Below are positions 17,250 through 26,056 of a stretch of 64,000 nt of DNA, piece by piece (position 1 is the stretch's first letter; the number at the start of each line of letters is the position of its first letter). Where the stretch lies: positions 1-64,000 of the forward strand of contig NZ_CAUM01000006.1 of NCBI RefSeq assembly GCF_000350085.1. The letters run 5' to 3'. The position numbers and the translations under genes were made by a program. This DNA is from Mesorhizobium metallidurans STM 2683 (lineage in GTDB: Bacteria; Pseudomonadota; Alphaproteobacteria; Rhizobiales; Rhizobiaceae). The notes under the pieces are model-generated. The model saw only the letters and a program-made list of their open reading frames with translations, had not been told where the DNA came from and searched no databases.

Positions 17250-17975
17250 TCACTTCACCGGCAGCGTTGCGGGAAGAACGACCTTGTCCGTCTTGTCGCC
17301 CTTCGGCCGCTCGGCCGGCATCTGGTCGCCGGTGACGATGTAATAGATCGTCTCGGCGATGTTGGTGGCGTGATCGCCGATCCGCTCGATGTTCTTGGCG
17401 CAGAACAGCAGATGCGTGCAAGGCGTGATGTTGCGCGGATCTTCCATCATATAGGTCAGCAATTCGCGAAACAGCGAGGTGTACATGGCATCGATCTGGT
17501 CGTCGCGGTCGCGCACGAAGCCGATCTTTTCCACCGAGCGCGACGCGTAGACGTCGAGCACTTCCTTAAGCTGCGTCAAGGCGAGGTCGGCCAGTGCCTC
17601 GAGGCCACGGAACAGGCTGGTCGGCTGGCGCCCTTCGATGACGGAAACCACCCGCTTGGCGACATTCTTGCCAAGGTCGCCGACCCGTTCGAGGTCGGCC
17701 GAGATGCGGATCGCGCCGACGATCTCGCGCAAATCCGTCGCCATCGGCTGACGCTTGGCGATGATGACAATCGCCTTGTCGTCGATCTCGCGCTGTCCCT
17801 CGTCCAGAACCAGGTCGTCACGGATGACCTTCTGGGCGAGGCCGGGATCGGCGTTGACCAGCGCCGCGATCGCCTGTTCGACCATGCGCTCGGCATGCCC
17901 GCCCATCGCGGCGATGCGCTTCGACAGGTATTTCAGCTCCTCGTCATAGGCGCTGACGATGTGCACGGACTGCAT
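17250..17975 (-). CDS. phoU: Phosphate signalling protein PhoU
   Basis: A 241-residue all-helical PhoU with two repeats of the PhoU domain. The metal-cluster motifs are visible in each half (RISADLERVGDLGKNVAKR and CAKNIERIGDHATNIAE). PhoU normally links the PstSCAB transporter to PhoR, holding the Pho response off when phosphate is plentiful. Here phoR lies directly upstream (112-bp gap) with no pst genes between. phoB is not found downstream, where corA follows instead. Confidence 0.95.
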   Translation of the reverse strand: MQSVHIVSAYDEELKYLSKRIAAMGGHAERMVEQAIAALVNADPGLAQKVIRDDLVLDEGQREIDDKAIVIIAKRQPMATDLREIVGAIRISADLERVGDLGKNVAKRVVSVIEGRQPTSLFRGLEALADLALTQLKEVLDVYASRSVEKIGFVRDRDDQIDAMYTSLFRELLTYMMEDPRNITPCTHLLFCAKNIERIGDHATNIAETIYYIVTGDQMPAERPKGDKTDKVVLPATLPVK

Positions 17976-18087
17976 GGATGAAATGCCTTCCCATGGTCTT
18001 CAGACTGAGTCGTCTTCCCGAATCCTCCGCTGATACGCTAGCGCGATGACAGAAAAAAGAAATCGGCAGTTAGCACATAGTGCGGCG

Positions 18088-19350
18088 TCAGCGCGTCGGC
18101 AAATGAACCGAGAAGGCTGCGCCCTTGCCAACCTCAGACTTGATCGAAAGTCTGGCATTGTGGCGTGTCAATATATGCTTGACGATGGACAGGCCGAGGC
18201 CCGTGCCTTTCTGGGTCCTGCTGTTCTCGACGTCGACCCGGTAGAAGCGCTCGGTGATGCGCGGGATGTGTTCTTCGGCAATGCCGGGACCGTAGTCCCT
18301 GATGGTGACGTCGATGCCCGGTTCGGGAACATCGCTGCGAGCGATCGACACCACGACGCGGCCGCCCGACTGTCCGTATTTGCAGGCGTTTTCCAGCAGG
18401 TTTTCGAAAACCTGGAACAGTTCGTCCCGGTCGCCTGGCACATCGAGCGACCCTTCCGCGAAATCCCGCTCGATGGCGACGCCGTTTTCCCTGGCAAGCG
18501 GCCCAAGCGAATCGATGACACTGCCGAGGGTCTGGCGGAGATCGACCTCGGTTCCCGGCTTCAGATAGGGCTTCATCTCCAGTCGAGACAGCGACAAGAG
18601 ATCGTCGATCAGGCGCGCCATGCGGCCGGTCTGGTTCTGCATGATTTGCAGAAACTGTTCGCGCGCCGCCGGATCGCTGCGGGCCGGCCCGCGCAGCGTC
18701 TCGATGAAGCCCGATATCGAGGCCAACGGGGTGCGCAGTTCGTGGCTTGCATTGGCGATGAAATCGGCGCGCATCCGGTCGATCCGGCGCGCCTCGCTCT
18801 GGTCCTTGAACACCAGGACATAGAGATCGGTGCCGTGACCGACCGAAGAGGCGCTCACCCGGTAGGCCCGTTCGACCGGCAGCTTTTCGGTATAGTCGAC
18901 GACATCCGATGCGACATCTCCCGATAAGATGCTGTCCAGCAGGGTCTGCATTTCGGGCGCGCGGAATTTGAGCGACAGCGACAGGCCCGGCGCGATACCG
19001 CCAAAAGCGGCGAAGGCAGCGGCGTTGGCATGGACGATCACGGCGGTGCGGTCGAAGATGATCAGCGGATCGGCAACCGCCGCCGCCAGATATTCGCCCG
19101 ACAGCCGCTGCAGCCCACCGGCCTCTATCGCCGCGGCGCTCTCGGCGGACTGGCGCGCAGCGTCGGTTTGCAGCATCGCGGCGGCAAGCAGCACAGCGCA
19201 GGCCAGCAGCACCACATAGCCGGACATGCCTGCGAACCAATAAACCGCCAGAACCGCGACGATGCCGGCAGCAAGCAGCCAGCGGCTGTTCCACAGCCGG
19301 ATAGCGATGGCTTGCGCCGCGCCTTGCTGCTCCGCGCCCATCTCAGCCAT
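18088..19350 (-). CDS. phoR: Phosphate-regulon sensor histidine kinase PhoR
   Basis: A 420-residue membrane histidine kinase. Two close N-terminal membrane helices (about 24-40 and 44-60) are followed by a PAS-like domain (about 90-195). The dimerisation motif ASHELRTPLAS has the phosphorylated His near residue 203. The ATPase domain has the N box ENLLENACKYG and the G boxes DYGPGIAEEHI and KGTGLGLSIVK. The absence of a sizeable periplasmic domain fits PhoR, which senses through the Pst-PhoU complex. PhoR is assigned rather than another kinase because phoU follows. The response regulator PhoB is not in this window. Confidence 0.88.
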   Translation of the reverse strand: MAEMGAEQQGAAQAIAIRLWNSRWLLAAGIVAVLAVYWFAGMSGYVVLLACAVLLAAAMLQTDAARQSAESAAAIEAGGLQRLSGEYLAAAVADPLIIFDRTAVIVHANAAAFAAFGGIAPGLSLSLKFRAPEMQTLLDSILSGDVASDVVDYTEKLPVERAYRVSASSVGHGTDLYVLVFKDQSEARRIDRMRADFIANASHELRTPLASISGFIETLRGPARSDPAAREQFLQIMQNQTGRMARLIDDLLSLSRLEMKPYLKPGTEVDLRQTLGSVIDSLGPLARENGVAIERDFAEGSLDVPGDRDELFQVFENLLENACKYGQSGGRVVVSIARSDVPEPGIDVTIRDYGPGIAEEHIPRITERFYRVDVENSRTQKGTGLGLSIVKHILTRHNARLSIKSEVGKGAAFSVHLPTR

Positions 19351-19381
19351 TGTCAGCCATTCGCGCGCACCTCGTGCCCTG

Positions 19382-19424
19382 GCATCCTGTTTCCGAAAAT
19401 CGATTCCGATTTTCGGGCCGATGC
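19382..19424. repeat. RIME-like mosaic palindrome, family A copy 2 (second module only)
   Basis: GCATC...GATGC arms enclose the perfect 10-bp hairpin CCGAAAATCG-ATTC-CGATTTTCGG (19393-19416). It matches module 2 of the copy at 11198-11296. It lies just upstream of the polyphosphate kinase gene. Confidence 0.65.
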
Positions 19425-19473
19425 AGTAAGGCTCCCAATAGCATGAGTCCCGAAGCTGGAAAGGTTCGTCTCG

Positions 19474-20382
19474 ATGAAAAAGCCCCAGGAAAGTCCCGCA
19501 ACACCCGCATCAGGTCCGCTGAAGATCAGGATCGACGGCAGGGAGCGGGAGTTCGACATCGAGAATCCCGGGCTTCCCGACTGGGTCGAGGACAACAAGC
19601 TGAGCTCGGGCGGCTATCCCTACGACAAGAAAATGAAGAGCGAGGATTATGACGAGCCGCTCGAGCGGTTGCAGATCGAACTGGTCAAGGCGCAGGCCTG
19701 GCTGCAGTCGACCGGCAAGCGGGTGATGGTGCTGTTCGAGGGACGCGACGCCGCCGGCAAGGGCGGCACGATCTTCGTGCTGCACCAGTACATGAACCCT
19801 CGCACCGCGCGCAATGTGGCGCTGACCAAGCCGACCGAGACCGAACGCGGACAGTGGTATTTCCAACGCTATGTCGATCATTTCCCTACGGCGGGAGAAT
19901 TCGTCACTTTCGACCGTTCCTGGTACAACCGCGCCGGGGTCGAACCGGTGATGGGTTTCTGCACGCCGGAACAGCACGAGAAATTTCTGGACGAGACGCC
20001 GCATTTCGAACGGATGATCTGCAACGAGGGCATCCATTTCTTCAAGATCTGGCTGAACATCGGCCGGGAAGCCCAGCTCGAACGATTCCACGATCGCCGC
20101 TGGAGCCCGCTCAAGAACTGGAAATTCTCGCCGATCGACGTCGCCGGCATCACGAAGTGGGACGACTACACCAGGGCGCGCGACCAGATGCTCGAACGCA
20201 CGCACAAGGAGTTCGCGCCGTGGATCATCGTGCGGGCCAACGACAAGCGGCGCGCGCGGCTTGCCGTCATCCGGCGCATCCTGCTGTCGCTGCCCTATGA
20301 AGGCCGCGACCTCGATGCCATCGGCAACGAAGACAAGAAGATCATCGGCGAAGGGCCGTCATTCCTGGGAAAACAGGACTGA
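19474..20382 (+). CDS. ppk2: Polyphosphate kinase 2
   Basis: A 302-residue PPK2-family enzyme that transfers phosphate between polyphosphate and nucleoside diphosphates. The P-loop [10 protein letters not shown] is near residue 89 and the lid/catalytic region [16 protein letters not shown] near 146. The long N-terminal tail before [12 protein letters not shown] and the overall size fit the single-domain class that favours NDP phosphorylation. It stands alone, divergent from phoR, which suggests a phosphate-storage theme. The pairing with phoR is positional inference. Confidence 0.93.
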   Translation: MKKPQESPATPASGPLKIRIDGREREFDIENPGLPDWVEDNKLSSGGYPYDKKMKSEDYDEPLERLQIELVKAQAWLQSTGKRVMVLFEGRDAAGKGGTIFVLHQYMNPRTARNVALTKPTETERGQWYFQRYVDHFPTAGEFVTFDRSWYNRAGVEPVMGFCTPEQHEKFLDETPHFERMICNEGIHFFKIWLNIGREAQLERFHDRRWSPLKNWKFSPIDVAGITKWDDYTRARDQMLERTHKEFAPWIIVRANDKRRARLAVIRRILLSLPYEGRDLDAIGNEDKKIIGEGPSFLGKQD

Positions 20383-20390
20383 CATTTCAA

Positions 20391-20420
20391 GCGCCGCGCG
20401 GCCTCTTTGCCGCGCGGCGC
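20391..20420. terminator. Bidirectional hairpin between ppk2 and the crotonase gene
   Basis: A perfect 12-bp stem (GCGCCGCGCGGC / GCCGCGCGGCGC) with a CTCTTT loop sits between convergent genes. There is no T-tract, so its role as terminator is probable but not certain. Confidence 0.6.
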
Positions 20421-20452
20421 CAGATCCATCGATCGCTCTTCGGCGTGGCCGT

Positions 20453-21214
20453 TCAAGCCGCCAGCCTGGCGATCCGCTGCAGCCGCTTTAGCGTGACGTC
20501 GTCCTGCAAAGCCTGCTGGAAAAGCGAGATCTCCTGATCGATGCGGTCGCAAAGCACACCGGTGTCGCCCTTCAGCAGGTCGCGCGTCTGCAGCAGTGCG
20601 GCGACCGGCTTCTTGGCGAGTTGCCTGGCCCTGCCAAGCGCCGCTTCCTCGACGCTGCCGCCCGCCACGATCTCCGTGACCAGACCGAGCGCCTTGGCAT
20701 CCTCGGCGCGGAGCGTGTCGCCCAGGCAGAAGAAGCGGAAGGCGCCGGCATAGCCGAGCTTCCGCGGCGCCAGAATGCTGGTCGCGGCGTCCGGCACGAG
20801 GCCGAAATCGACGAACGGCACCCGGAACGTGCTTTCATCAGAGGCGAGCACCATGTCGCAATGGAACAGGATGGTGCAGCCGACACCGACAGCGTCGCCG
20901 TCGACGCAGGCAAGGACCGGTTTTGGAAACGTCGCCAACGTGCGGAACATGTCGGTGACGGCGGCGATCAACCGTTGATGCTTGGTGGCATCGAGGAACT
21001 CGGAAAAATCGCCGCCGAGGCAGAAGCAGCCGTCAAGGCCACGCAGCACCACGACCCGTACCTCATCGTCGACGGCGGCCTCGTGGAAGGTTCTCGCCAG
21101 GCTTTCATAGGCCCGCCTGTCCAGCACCGGCCGGCCGTCGTCCGACGACACTGTGACAATCAGAGTATGATTGCGGAACTCGGTTTGCGCGTGGATGTTC
21201 ATGACCGTCTCCAT
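20453..21214 (-). CDS. Crotonase-family protein co-encoded with the AHL synthase
   Basis: A 253-residue enoyl-CoA hydratase/isomerase family protein. The oxyanion-hole segment LDGCFCLGGDFSEF is intact. At the usual first catalytic Glu (GGGCELA in hydratases) it reads VGVGCTILFHCD, with Thr. At the second it reads FGLVPDAATS, where delta-isomerases carry PEA. It is therefore unlikely to be an ordinary hydratase and could be an isomerase or acyl-chain-modifying enzyme. The start ATG (21212-21214) overlaps the luxI stop as TGATG, so the two are translationally coupled. A role in shaping the signal's acyl chain is inference, supported by reports of crotonase partners for Mesorhizobium AHL synthases making unsaturated signals. 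Confidence 0.85.
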   Translation of the reverse strand: METVMNIHAQTEFRNHTLIVTVSSDDGRPVLDRRAYESLARTFHEAAVDDEVRVVVLRGLDGCFCLGGDFSEFLDATKHQRLIAAVTDMFRTLATFPKPVLACVDGDAVGVGCTILFHCDMVLASDESTFRVPFVDFGLVPDAATSILAPRKLGYAGAFRFFCLGDTLRAEDAKALGLVTEIVAGGSVEEAALGRARQLAKKPVAALLQTRDLLKGDTGVLCDRIDQEISLFQQALQDDVTLKRLQRIARLAA

Positions 21215-21852
21215 CACGATGCCCGCCTCATCCCGAGCATGTCGGGATATCCCCTGGCCAGCACCGGCGCGTAATGGTTGCGACGCGAACGCACCACGTC
21301 CAGCGTATGGTCGTTGAAGGTGAGCAGCGTGGCGACGACCTGCTGGTTGCCGTAAGTGCGCTGGTAGCCGAGCGGCGTGGCCAGGAAGTGCAGTTGCAAC
21401 GCACGCAGGACCCACATCGGCTCGAATTCGATGATCACCTGGTTGACGTTGCGCTTCAGCCCCCACTCGACGAAACCGGCGATCAGCTCAGTGCCGACCG
21501 TCGACACGCCGCGCTTGCCGTCACGAAAGCCCGGCGCCACCGCATAACGGGTCAGTTCCCAGACATTCGGCCCCGAAGGCGGCGTGCCTTCATAGAGATC
21601 CGCCAGCACATCAGTCAGAAGATGCGCCCGCGTCGTCGGCAACATCCTCTGATAACCGGCCAGTTCGCCATTGCGGATGACAAGCTGATGTACCGCTTCG
21701 TCGTGGTCGAACTGGTCGATCTCAAGGCCATCGGGACGCTGCAGATCGGTCCAGCCCATCTCCTCGACAAAGATCTTGTAACGTAAGCGATGAACCGCCT
21801 CCCAAAGGTCGGGGCGTTCCATCAATTCCTGAGTATTTAGGGAAAAAAGCAT
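21214..21852 (-). CDS. Acyl-homoserine-lactone synthase (LuxI/TraI family)
   Basis: A 212-residue autoinducer synthase. Family residues are present: the N-terminal RYKIFVEEMGW (Arg, Phe, Trp), DQFDHDEAVHQLV, and the central WELTRYAV with catalytic Glu and Arg. It makes N-acyl-homoserine lactone from SAM and an acyl carrier. The start is supported by AGGAGACGG. It lies downstream of luxR with a palindromic lux-box-like site 53 nt before its ATG, and upstream of the overlapping crotonase gene. It resembles the MrtI/MrlI type of Mesorhizobium; the acyl chain cannot be deduced. Confidence 0.94.
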   Translation of the reverse strand: MLFSLNTQELMERPDLWEAVHRLRYKIFVEEMGWTDLQRPDGLEIDQFDHDEAVHQLVIRNGELAGYQRMLPTTRAHLLTDVLADLYEGTPPSGPNVWELTRYAVAPGFRDGKRGVSTVGTELIAGFVEWGLKRNVNQVIIEFEPMWVLRALQLHFLATPLGYQRTYGNQQVVATLLTFNDHTLDVVRSRRNHYAPVLARGYPDMLGMRRAS

Positions 21853-21905
21853 TCGCCGTCTCCTGGTTTTAAGAGGAAGATACGGCCGGGCTGTCCCGAG
21901 AAAAT

Positions 21906-21919
21906 TACGTGATCACGTA
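21906..21919. promoter_or_regulatory. Lux-box-like palindrome before the AHL synthase
   Basis: A perfect 14-bp palindrome TACGTGATCACGTA lies in the 97-bp gap between the luxR stop and the luxI start. Size and symmetry fit a LuxR/TraR operator. Binding by the adjacent LuxR would give positive feedback on luxI and the crotonase. Confidence 0.7.
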
Positions 21920-21949
21920 GGCAAGAATTTCTAGGCCGGCGCGGCCGAC

Positions 21950-22681
21950 CTAGCTAATATAGCCGCGCCTTATCGCTTCCGCGACCGCCTGCACCCGGTT
22001 GACGGCACCGAGTTTGCTCTTGGCGTTAAGAAGGTGTTTCTCGGACGTGTGTTCCGAGATGCCGAGGATTTGCGAAATCTCCCACTCGGACTTGCCGACG
22101 GCCGCCCATTGCATGCATTCGCGCTCGCGCGGCGTCAGCTCAATGTGATCGATGGTCTTGTTGGCCATCGTGTGGAGCTGCATGGCGCGGCCGACGGCAT
22201 AGGTCGACACCAGCGACACCAGCCCGAATTCGGCCCCCGACAGTTCGACGGCCTCGCCGCCCAGCGATACCATGACGATCTGGCCGTCCAGCGTAATCAG
22301 CGGGAAGGCCAGTCCGTCGCGCAGCTTGAATTCGCCGGCGTCGCCCATCACTTCGCCGCTGCTCTCGTCGATGCGAATGCCCTGAGCGGCCTCCCGCCAC
22401 TGGAACGGCGCCTGAAGCTGCTTCATATGGCTGACGACAGGGTCGTGGTCGACATAGTTGCGCGACACATAGCGCTCCAGCCATTCCACCGGCCACTCGC
22501 AAAGCAGCACATGATCTTTTTGCTGGCCTCTTGGGGTGCCTGGCTGCGGTACCGTCCCGGCCATGAGTGCCGTCAGGCCGAACTCCGAGGTTATGCCAAG
22601 CAGCTTTTCGCAGACCGACGCCGCCGTGTTGGCGTGCTGCAGCTGATCTATGAATTCCAGTGTGCGATCGAAGTGACCCAT
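21950..22681 (-). CDS. LuxR-family AHL-responsive regulator
   Basis: A 243-residue quorum-sensing regulator. The autoinducer-binding domain (about 1-165) has the conserved pocket residues in WLERYVSRNYVDHDPVV (Trp, Tyr, Asp, Pro) and the later FQWRE Trp. The C-terminal LuxR-type helix-turn-helix has LTPRERECMQWAA and SEWEISQILGISEHTSEKH. Presence of the pocket residues argues for real AHL binding rather than a solo of other specificity. It is followed on the same strand by luxI, as in the mrtR-mrtI arrangement. The start has only a weak ribosome site. Confidence 0.92.
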   Translation of the reverse strand: MGHFDRTLEFIDQLQHANTAASVCEKLLGITSEFGLTALMAGTVPQPGTPRGQQKDHVLLCEWPVEWLERYVSRNYVDHDPVVSHMKQLQAPFQWREAAQGIRIDESSGEVMGDAGEFKLRDGLAFPLITLDGQIVMVSLGGEAVELSGAEFGLVSLVSTYAVGRAMQLHTMANKTIDHIELTPRERECMQWAAVGKSEWEISQILGISEHTSEKHLLNAKSKLGAVNRVQAVAEAIRRGYIS

Positions 22682-22889
22682 CGCAACATCTACCCCATGT
22701 TGCCTTCCGCATTGAGATCGACGGTCCGGCGCTTAAACCTGCACCTTGCCATCGGCCCGTATGCAAACCCGCTGCCCCGCTGCTGCGCCCACGGTTAACC
22801 CCCAGCCGAGGCGATGCAATCATTTGCAAGCTTACTAATCATATCCCTAAATCAGCTTGATGAAATCAAAAACCGTTGTACCTGGGCCG

Positions 22890-22903
22890 TTTTCGTACGA
22901 AAA
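22890..22903. promoter_or_regulatory. 14-bp perfect palindrome before the binding-protein gene
   Basis: TTTTCGTACGAAAA lies 33 nt before the GTG start at 22936 in the luxR spacer. It is AT-flanked and perfectly symmetric, so it is a candidate operator. It does not resemble the lux-box-like site, and no regulator is assigned. Confidence 0.4.
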
Positions 22904-22935
22904 GCCAATAACCGGGACAAAACGGAGTTTGGGGC

Positions 22936-23781
22936 GTGGCAATTCGGTGGACATCCATCGTTTTGATGCTGGCATTGATGGGGGCGCAGTTGCTGACCGC
23001 GCGTGCCGCGGAGCCGCAAGTGCCGGTCTTGTGGGATGCCAAGGAGCGGCTGCCGAAGCCGGATCTCTCCAAATTGCCCCGGTTGCGTTTCCTGACCGCC
23101 ACAGATTTCCCGCCTTTCAATTTCCTTGACGGGGCAGGCAGGTTGTCCGGCTTCCATGTCGATCTGGCGCGGGCCATCTGCGCCGAACTCGGCATCGCCG
23201 AAAAATGTCAGATCCAGGCGCTGCCCTGGGCCGAGCTCGAAGGCGCGCTGCAGAAGGGCGAAGGCGAAGCGATCATCGCCGGCATCGCCGCCACACCGGA
23301 GTCTCGATCGAAATATGCCTTCTCGCGCTCCTATTTGCAGTTTCCGGCGCGCTTCATCATGCCAAAGACAAAAGCGCTGGCGGAACCAATCTTCGACAGG
23401 TTGCGCGGCAAGCGCGTCGGCGTGCTCGCCGGCTCCGCGCATGAGCGGATGCTGCGCGACTATTTCGGCGCCGTTCAGATCATTCCATTCGAGCGGCCGG
23501 AAGACCTCTACGCCGAGCTCAGGGCCGGCAAGATCGATGCCGCCTTCGGCGACGGCATGCGTTTCGCCTTCTGGCTGGGCGGCTCCGATGCCGCGGGCTG
23601 CTGCCGCTTTGCCGGCGGCCCCTATCTGGCGCCGGAATATCTGGGCTCGGGCATGGCCATCGCCACGAGGACCGACGATCCGATGCTGGCCGCGGCATTC
23701 GACTACGCGTTGCAGGAGCTTTCCGTGAAGGGCATCTTCGCCGAATTCTATCTGCGCTATTTCCCGGTCAGTTTTTTCTGA
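22936..23781 (+). CDS. Orphan amino-acid-type ABC substrate-binding protein
   Basis: A 281-residue secreted protein of family SBP_bac_3. A signal peptide (MAIRWTSIVLML...ARAA) is followed by the typical LRFLTATDFPPFNF and GFHVDLARAICAELG. The GTG start is preceded by GGAGTTTGGGG. No permease or ATPase gene is adjacent. The 24-bp tandem repeat at its 3' end contains the stop codon. The ligand is unknown; the fold is confident. Confidence 0.85.
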   Translation: MAIRWTSIVLMLALMGAQLLTARAAEPQVPVLWDAKERLPKPDLSKLPRLRFLTATDFPPFNFLDGAGRLSGFHVDLARAICAELGIAEKCQIQALPWAELEGALQKGEGEAIIAGIAATPESRSKYAFSRSYLQFPARFIMPKTKALAEPIFDRLRGKRVGVLAGSAHERMLRDYFGAVQIIPFERPEDLYAELRAGKIDAAFGDGMRFAFWLGGSDAAGCCRFAGGPYLAPEYLGSGMAIATRTDDPMLAAAFDYALQELSVKGIFAEFYLRYFPVSFF

Positions 23782-23835
23782 TCCGGCCCGGTCAGTTTTT
23801 TCTGATCCGGTCCAGTCAGCTTCTTCTGACGATCC
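23763..23835 (+). repeat. 24-bp tandem repeat overlapping a stop codon
   Basis: Two exact 24-bp copies (23763-23786 and 23787-23810, CCCGGTCAGTTTTTTCTGAT core) and one diverged copy to 23835. The first copy encodes the last codons and TGA stop of the binding protein. Each copy could form a small TCAG-T6-CTGA hairpin. Confidence 0.75.
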
Positions 23836-23839
23836 TGCT

Positions 23840-24253
23840 TTAGGTCAGCGTCCGAAGCCGGGCCTTCGCCGCACGGCCAATGGCGGCGACAGTCAGCGTA
23901 TCGAGATCGAGCTCCCGGCGGATGAGCTGCAGCACCCGCACCTCCTCCATGCGCATTTCGAGATCGACCGCCGCCACTTCGAAGGCGGCGGCGTAGGCCG
24001 TATCGCGCAATCGTTCGGGCAAGGCCTCGGCGACATTGGCCAAAACGCCTTCCAGACCGCCCTTTTCATGCAGCATCTTCTGGCAGGCCTGAGCGACCTC
24101 GACCAGCCGGTCATGGTTGAAATCCTCGAACACCGGCCATGCGCGGACGACGTCGCCGATCCGCGCCAGTTCGACATCGGTCATGTCGCGATCGGACGCC
24201 GAGGTGATGACCATCAGATAGATCAGGGCTTCATGCGGCGTCGGCAACGGCAT
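23840..24253 (-). CDS. TerB-family tellurite-resistance-like protein
   Basis: A 137-residue acidic, all-helical protein of the TerB family. The N-terminal ALIYLMVITSASDRDMTDVEL has the acidic metal-binding pattern, and AAFEVAAVDLEMRMEEVRVL is the conserved second half. TerB-like domains bind divalent metal and occur in stress and membrane-associated complexes; there is no ter operon here, so tellurite resistance should not be assumed. Ribosome site AAGGAG is well placed before ATG 24253. It is convergent with the binding-protein gene. Confidence 0.87.
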   Translation of the reverse strand: MPLPTPHEALIYLMVITSASDRDMTDVELARIGDVVRAWPVFEDFNHDRLVEVAQACQKMLHEKGGLEGVLANVAEALPERLRDTAYAAAFEVAAVDLEMRMEEVRVLQLIRRELDLDTLTVAAIGRAAKARLRTLT

Positions 24254-24406
24254 TTTTTACTCCTTGAACGGGTTCCGAACTTAGGAACGCAGTATCTGTG
24301 CCGCAAGGAAAAAGAGCGGGCGATCGTTGACGCCCAAGACAGGCACGCCTAGAGACCGGTTGAAAAATCTAGCGGCTTTGCCGGATGAACGACCTGGAAC
24401 AGTGAC

Positions 24407-26056
24407 ATGGCGGGATCAAACATCATCGATCTCAATCCCGAGGTGCTGGCGGCAGCGGCCGAAAGCAAGGCATGGCCGTTCGAGGAGGCCAAGAAGATCG
24501 TCGAGCGCTACAGAGGCACCGACTTTCCCGAGACCGTGCTGTTCGAGACCGGCTACGGCCCGTCGGGCCTGCCGCATATCGGCACGTTCGGCGAGGTTGC
24601 GCGCACCTCGATGGTTCGCCATGCCTTCCGCGTCCTGACCAGGGACACGGTCAAGACAAAATTGCTCTGCTTCTCCGACGACATGGACGGCATGCGCAAG
24701 ATTCCCGACAACGTCCCGGATCGCGCCGCGCTTGAACCGCATCTGCACCAGCCGCTGTCGTCGGTCCCCAATCCGTTTGGCGGCGACTATGCGAGCTTCG
24801 CGGACCACAACAATGCGATGCTTTGCCGCTTCCTGGACACGTTCGGCTTCGACTACGAGTTCGCCAGCGCAACCGAATATTACAAGGCTGGCCGCTTCGA
24901 CGCGGTCCTGCTGCGCGCCGCCGAACGCTACAGCGAGATCATGGCGGTGATGCTGCCGACGCTTGGGCCGGAGCGGCAGGCGACCTACAGCCCGTTCCTG
25001 CCGATTTCACCGAAGAGCGGTCGTGTGCTCTATGTCCCGATGAAGCGTGTCGACGCCAAGGCTGGCACCATCACCTTCGACGATGATGGCACAGAAACCA
25101 CGCTGCCGGTGACTGGCGGCAAGGTGAAGCTGCAGTGGAAGCCGGATTTCGGCATGCGCTGGGCGGCGCTCGGCGTCGATTTCGAAATGTTCGGCAAGGA
25201 TCACCAGACCAATGCGGTGATCTACGACCGTATCTGCAACATTCTGGGCGGGCGGGCGCCGGAGCATTTCGTCTATGAGCTGTTCCTCGACGAGAATGGC
25301 CAGAAGATCTCGAAGTCGAAGGGCAATGGACTGACCATCGACGAGTGGCTGACCTATGCGCCGACCGAAAGCCTGGGGCTCTATATGTACCAGCGGCCGC
25401 GGCAGGCCAAGAAGCTCTATTTCGACGTCATCCCAAGGGCGGTGGACGAATATTACACCTTCCTCGCCGCCTATCCCAGGCAGGATTGGAAAGAGCGGCT
25501 GGGCAATCCGGTCTGGCACATGCATGACGGCAACCCGCCGGCAATTGACCTGCCGGTGCCGTTCTCGCTGCTGCTCAATCTCGTCAGTGCCTCCAACGCC
25601 CAGAACAAGGATGTGCTGTGGGGCTTCATCTCGCGCCATGTACCTGGTGTAACGCCTCAGACGCATCCCGAGCTCGACAGGCTGACGGGCTATGCAATCC
25701 GCTATTTCGACGATTTCGTGAAGCCGACGAAAACCTTTCGCGCGGCCGACAATGTCGAGAGCGAGGCCCTGGCGGCGCTGTCGCAAGCGCTTGCCTCGCT
25801 TCCAGCCGGAGCAACCGGGGAAGCGATCCAGAACGCGGCGCTCAATGTCGCGCGCAGGATCGAGCGCTACCAGGACCATTCGAAGCAGAGCCCCGAAGGC
25901 GGGCCTGGCGTCTCCGTCGCCTTCTTCCAGATGATCTACCAGGTGCTGATCGGCCAGGAGCGCGGCCCGCGCTTCGGCTCCTTTGTCGCGCTCTATGGCA
26001 TCGAGGAGACCCGCGCGCTCATTCAGAAGGCTCTGGCGGGTCAACTGGCGGCGTAG
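24407..26056 (+). CDS. lysK: Lysyl-tRNA synthetase, class I
   Basis: A 549-residue class I lysine-tRNA ligase, the archaeal-type enzyme also used by alphaproteobacteria in place of the class II LysS. The HIGH-type signature is HIGTFGE near residue 57 and the KMSKS-type loop is KISKSKGNG near 300. The alpha-helix-bundle domain follows. It charges tRNA-Lys with lysine using ATP. Length is normal. The last 38 bp overlap the 3' end of the convergent nuclease-fold gene. Confidence 0.96.
   Translation: MAGSNIIDLNPEVLAAAAESKAWPFEEAKKIVERYRGTDFPETVLFETGYGPSGLPHIGTFGEVARTSMVRHAFRVLTRDTVKTKLLCFSDDMDGMRKIPDNVPDRAALEPHLHQPLSSVPNPFGGDYASFADHNNAMLCRFLDTFGFDYEFASATEYYKAGRFDAVLLRAAERYSEIMAVMLPTLGPERQATYSPFLPISPKSGRVLYVPMKRVDAKAGTITFDDDGTETTLPVTGGKVKLQWKPDFGMRWAALGVDFEMFGKDHQTNAVIYDRICNILGGRAPEHFVYELFLDENGQKISKSKGNGLTIDEWLTYAPTESLGLYMYQRPRQAKKLYFDVIPRAVDEYYTFLAAYPRQDWKERLGNPVWHMHDGNPPAIDLPVPFSLLLNLVSASNAQNKDVLWGFISRHVPGVTPQTHPELDRLTGYAIRYFDDFVKPTKTFRAADNVESEALAALSQALASLPAGATGEAIQNAALNVARRIERYQDHSKQSPEGGPGVSVAFFQMIYQVLIGQERGPRFGSFVALYGIEETRALIQKALAGQLAA

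Noticed and set aside
20453..21214. DSF synthase (RpfF)
   Set aside because: RpfF is also a crotonase, but it needs two catalytic glutamates that do not appear at the expected positions, and the gene is coupled to an AHL synthase rather than rpfC/rpfG.
23840..24253. Tellurite resistance operon
   Set aside because: Only a single TerB-family gene is present; no terA, terC, terD or terZ follows, so the phenotype cannot be claimed.
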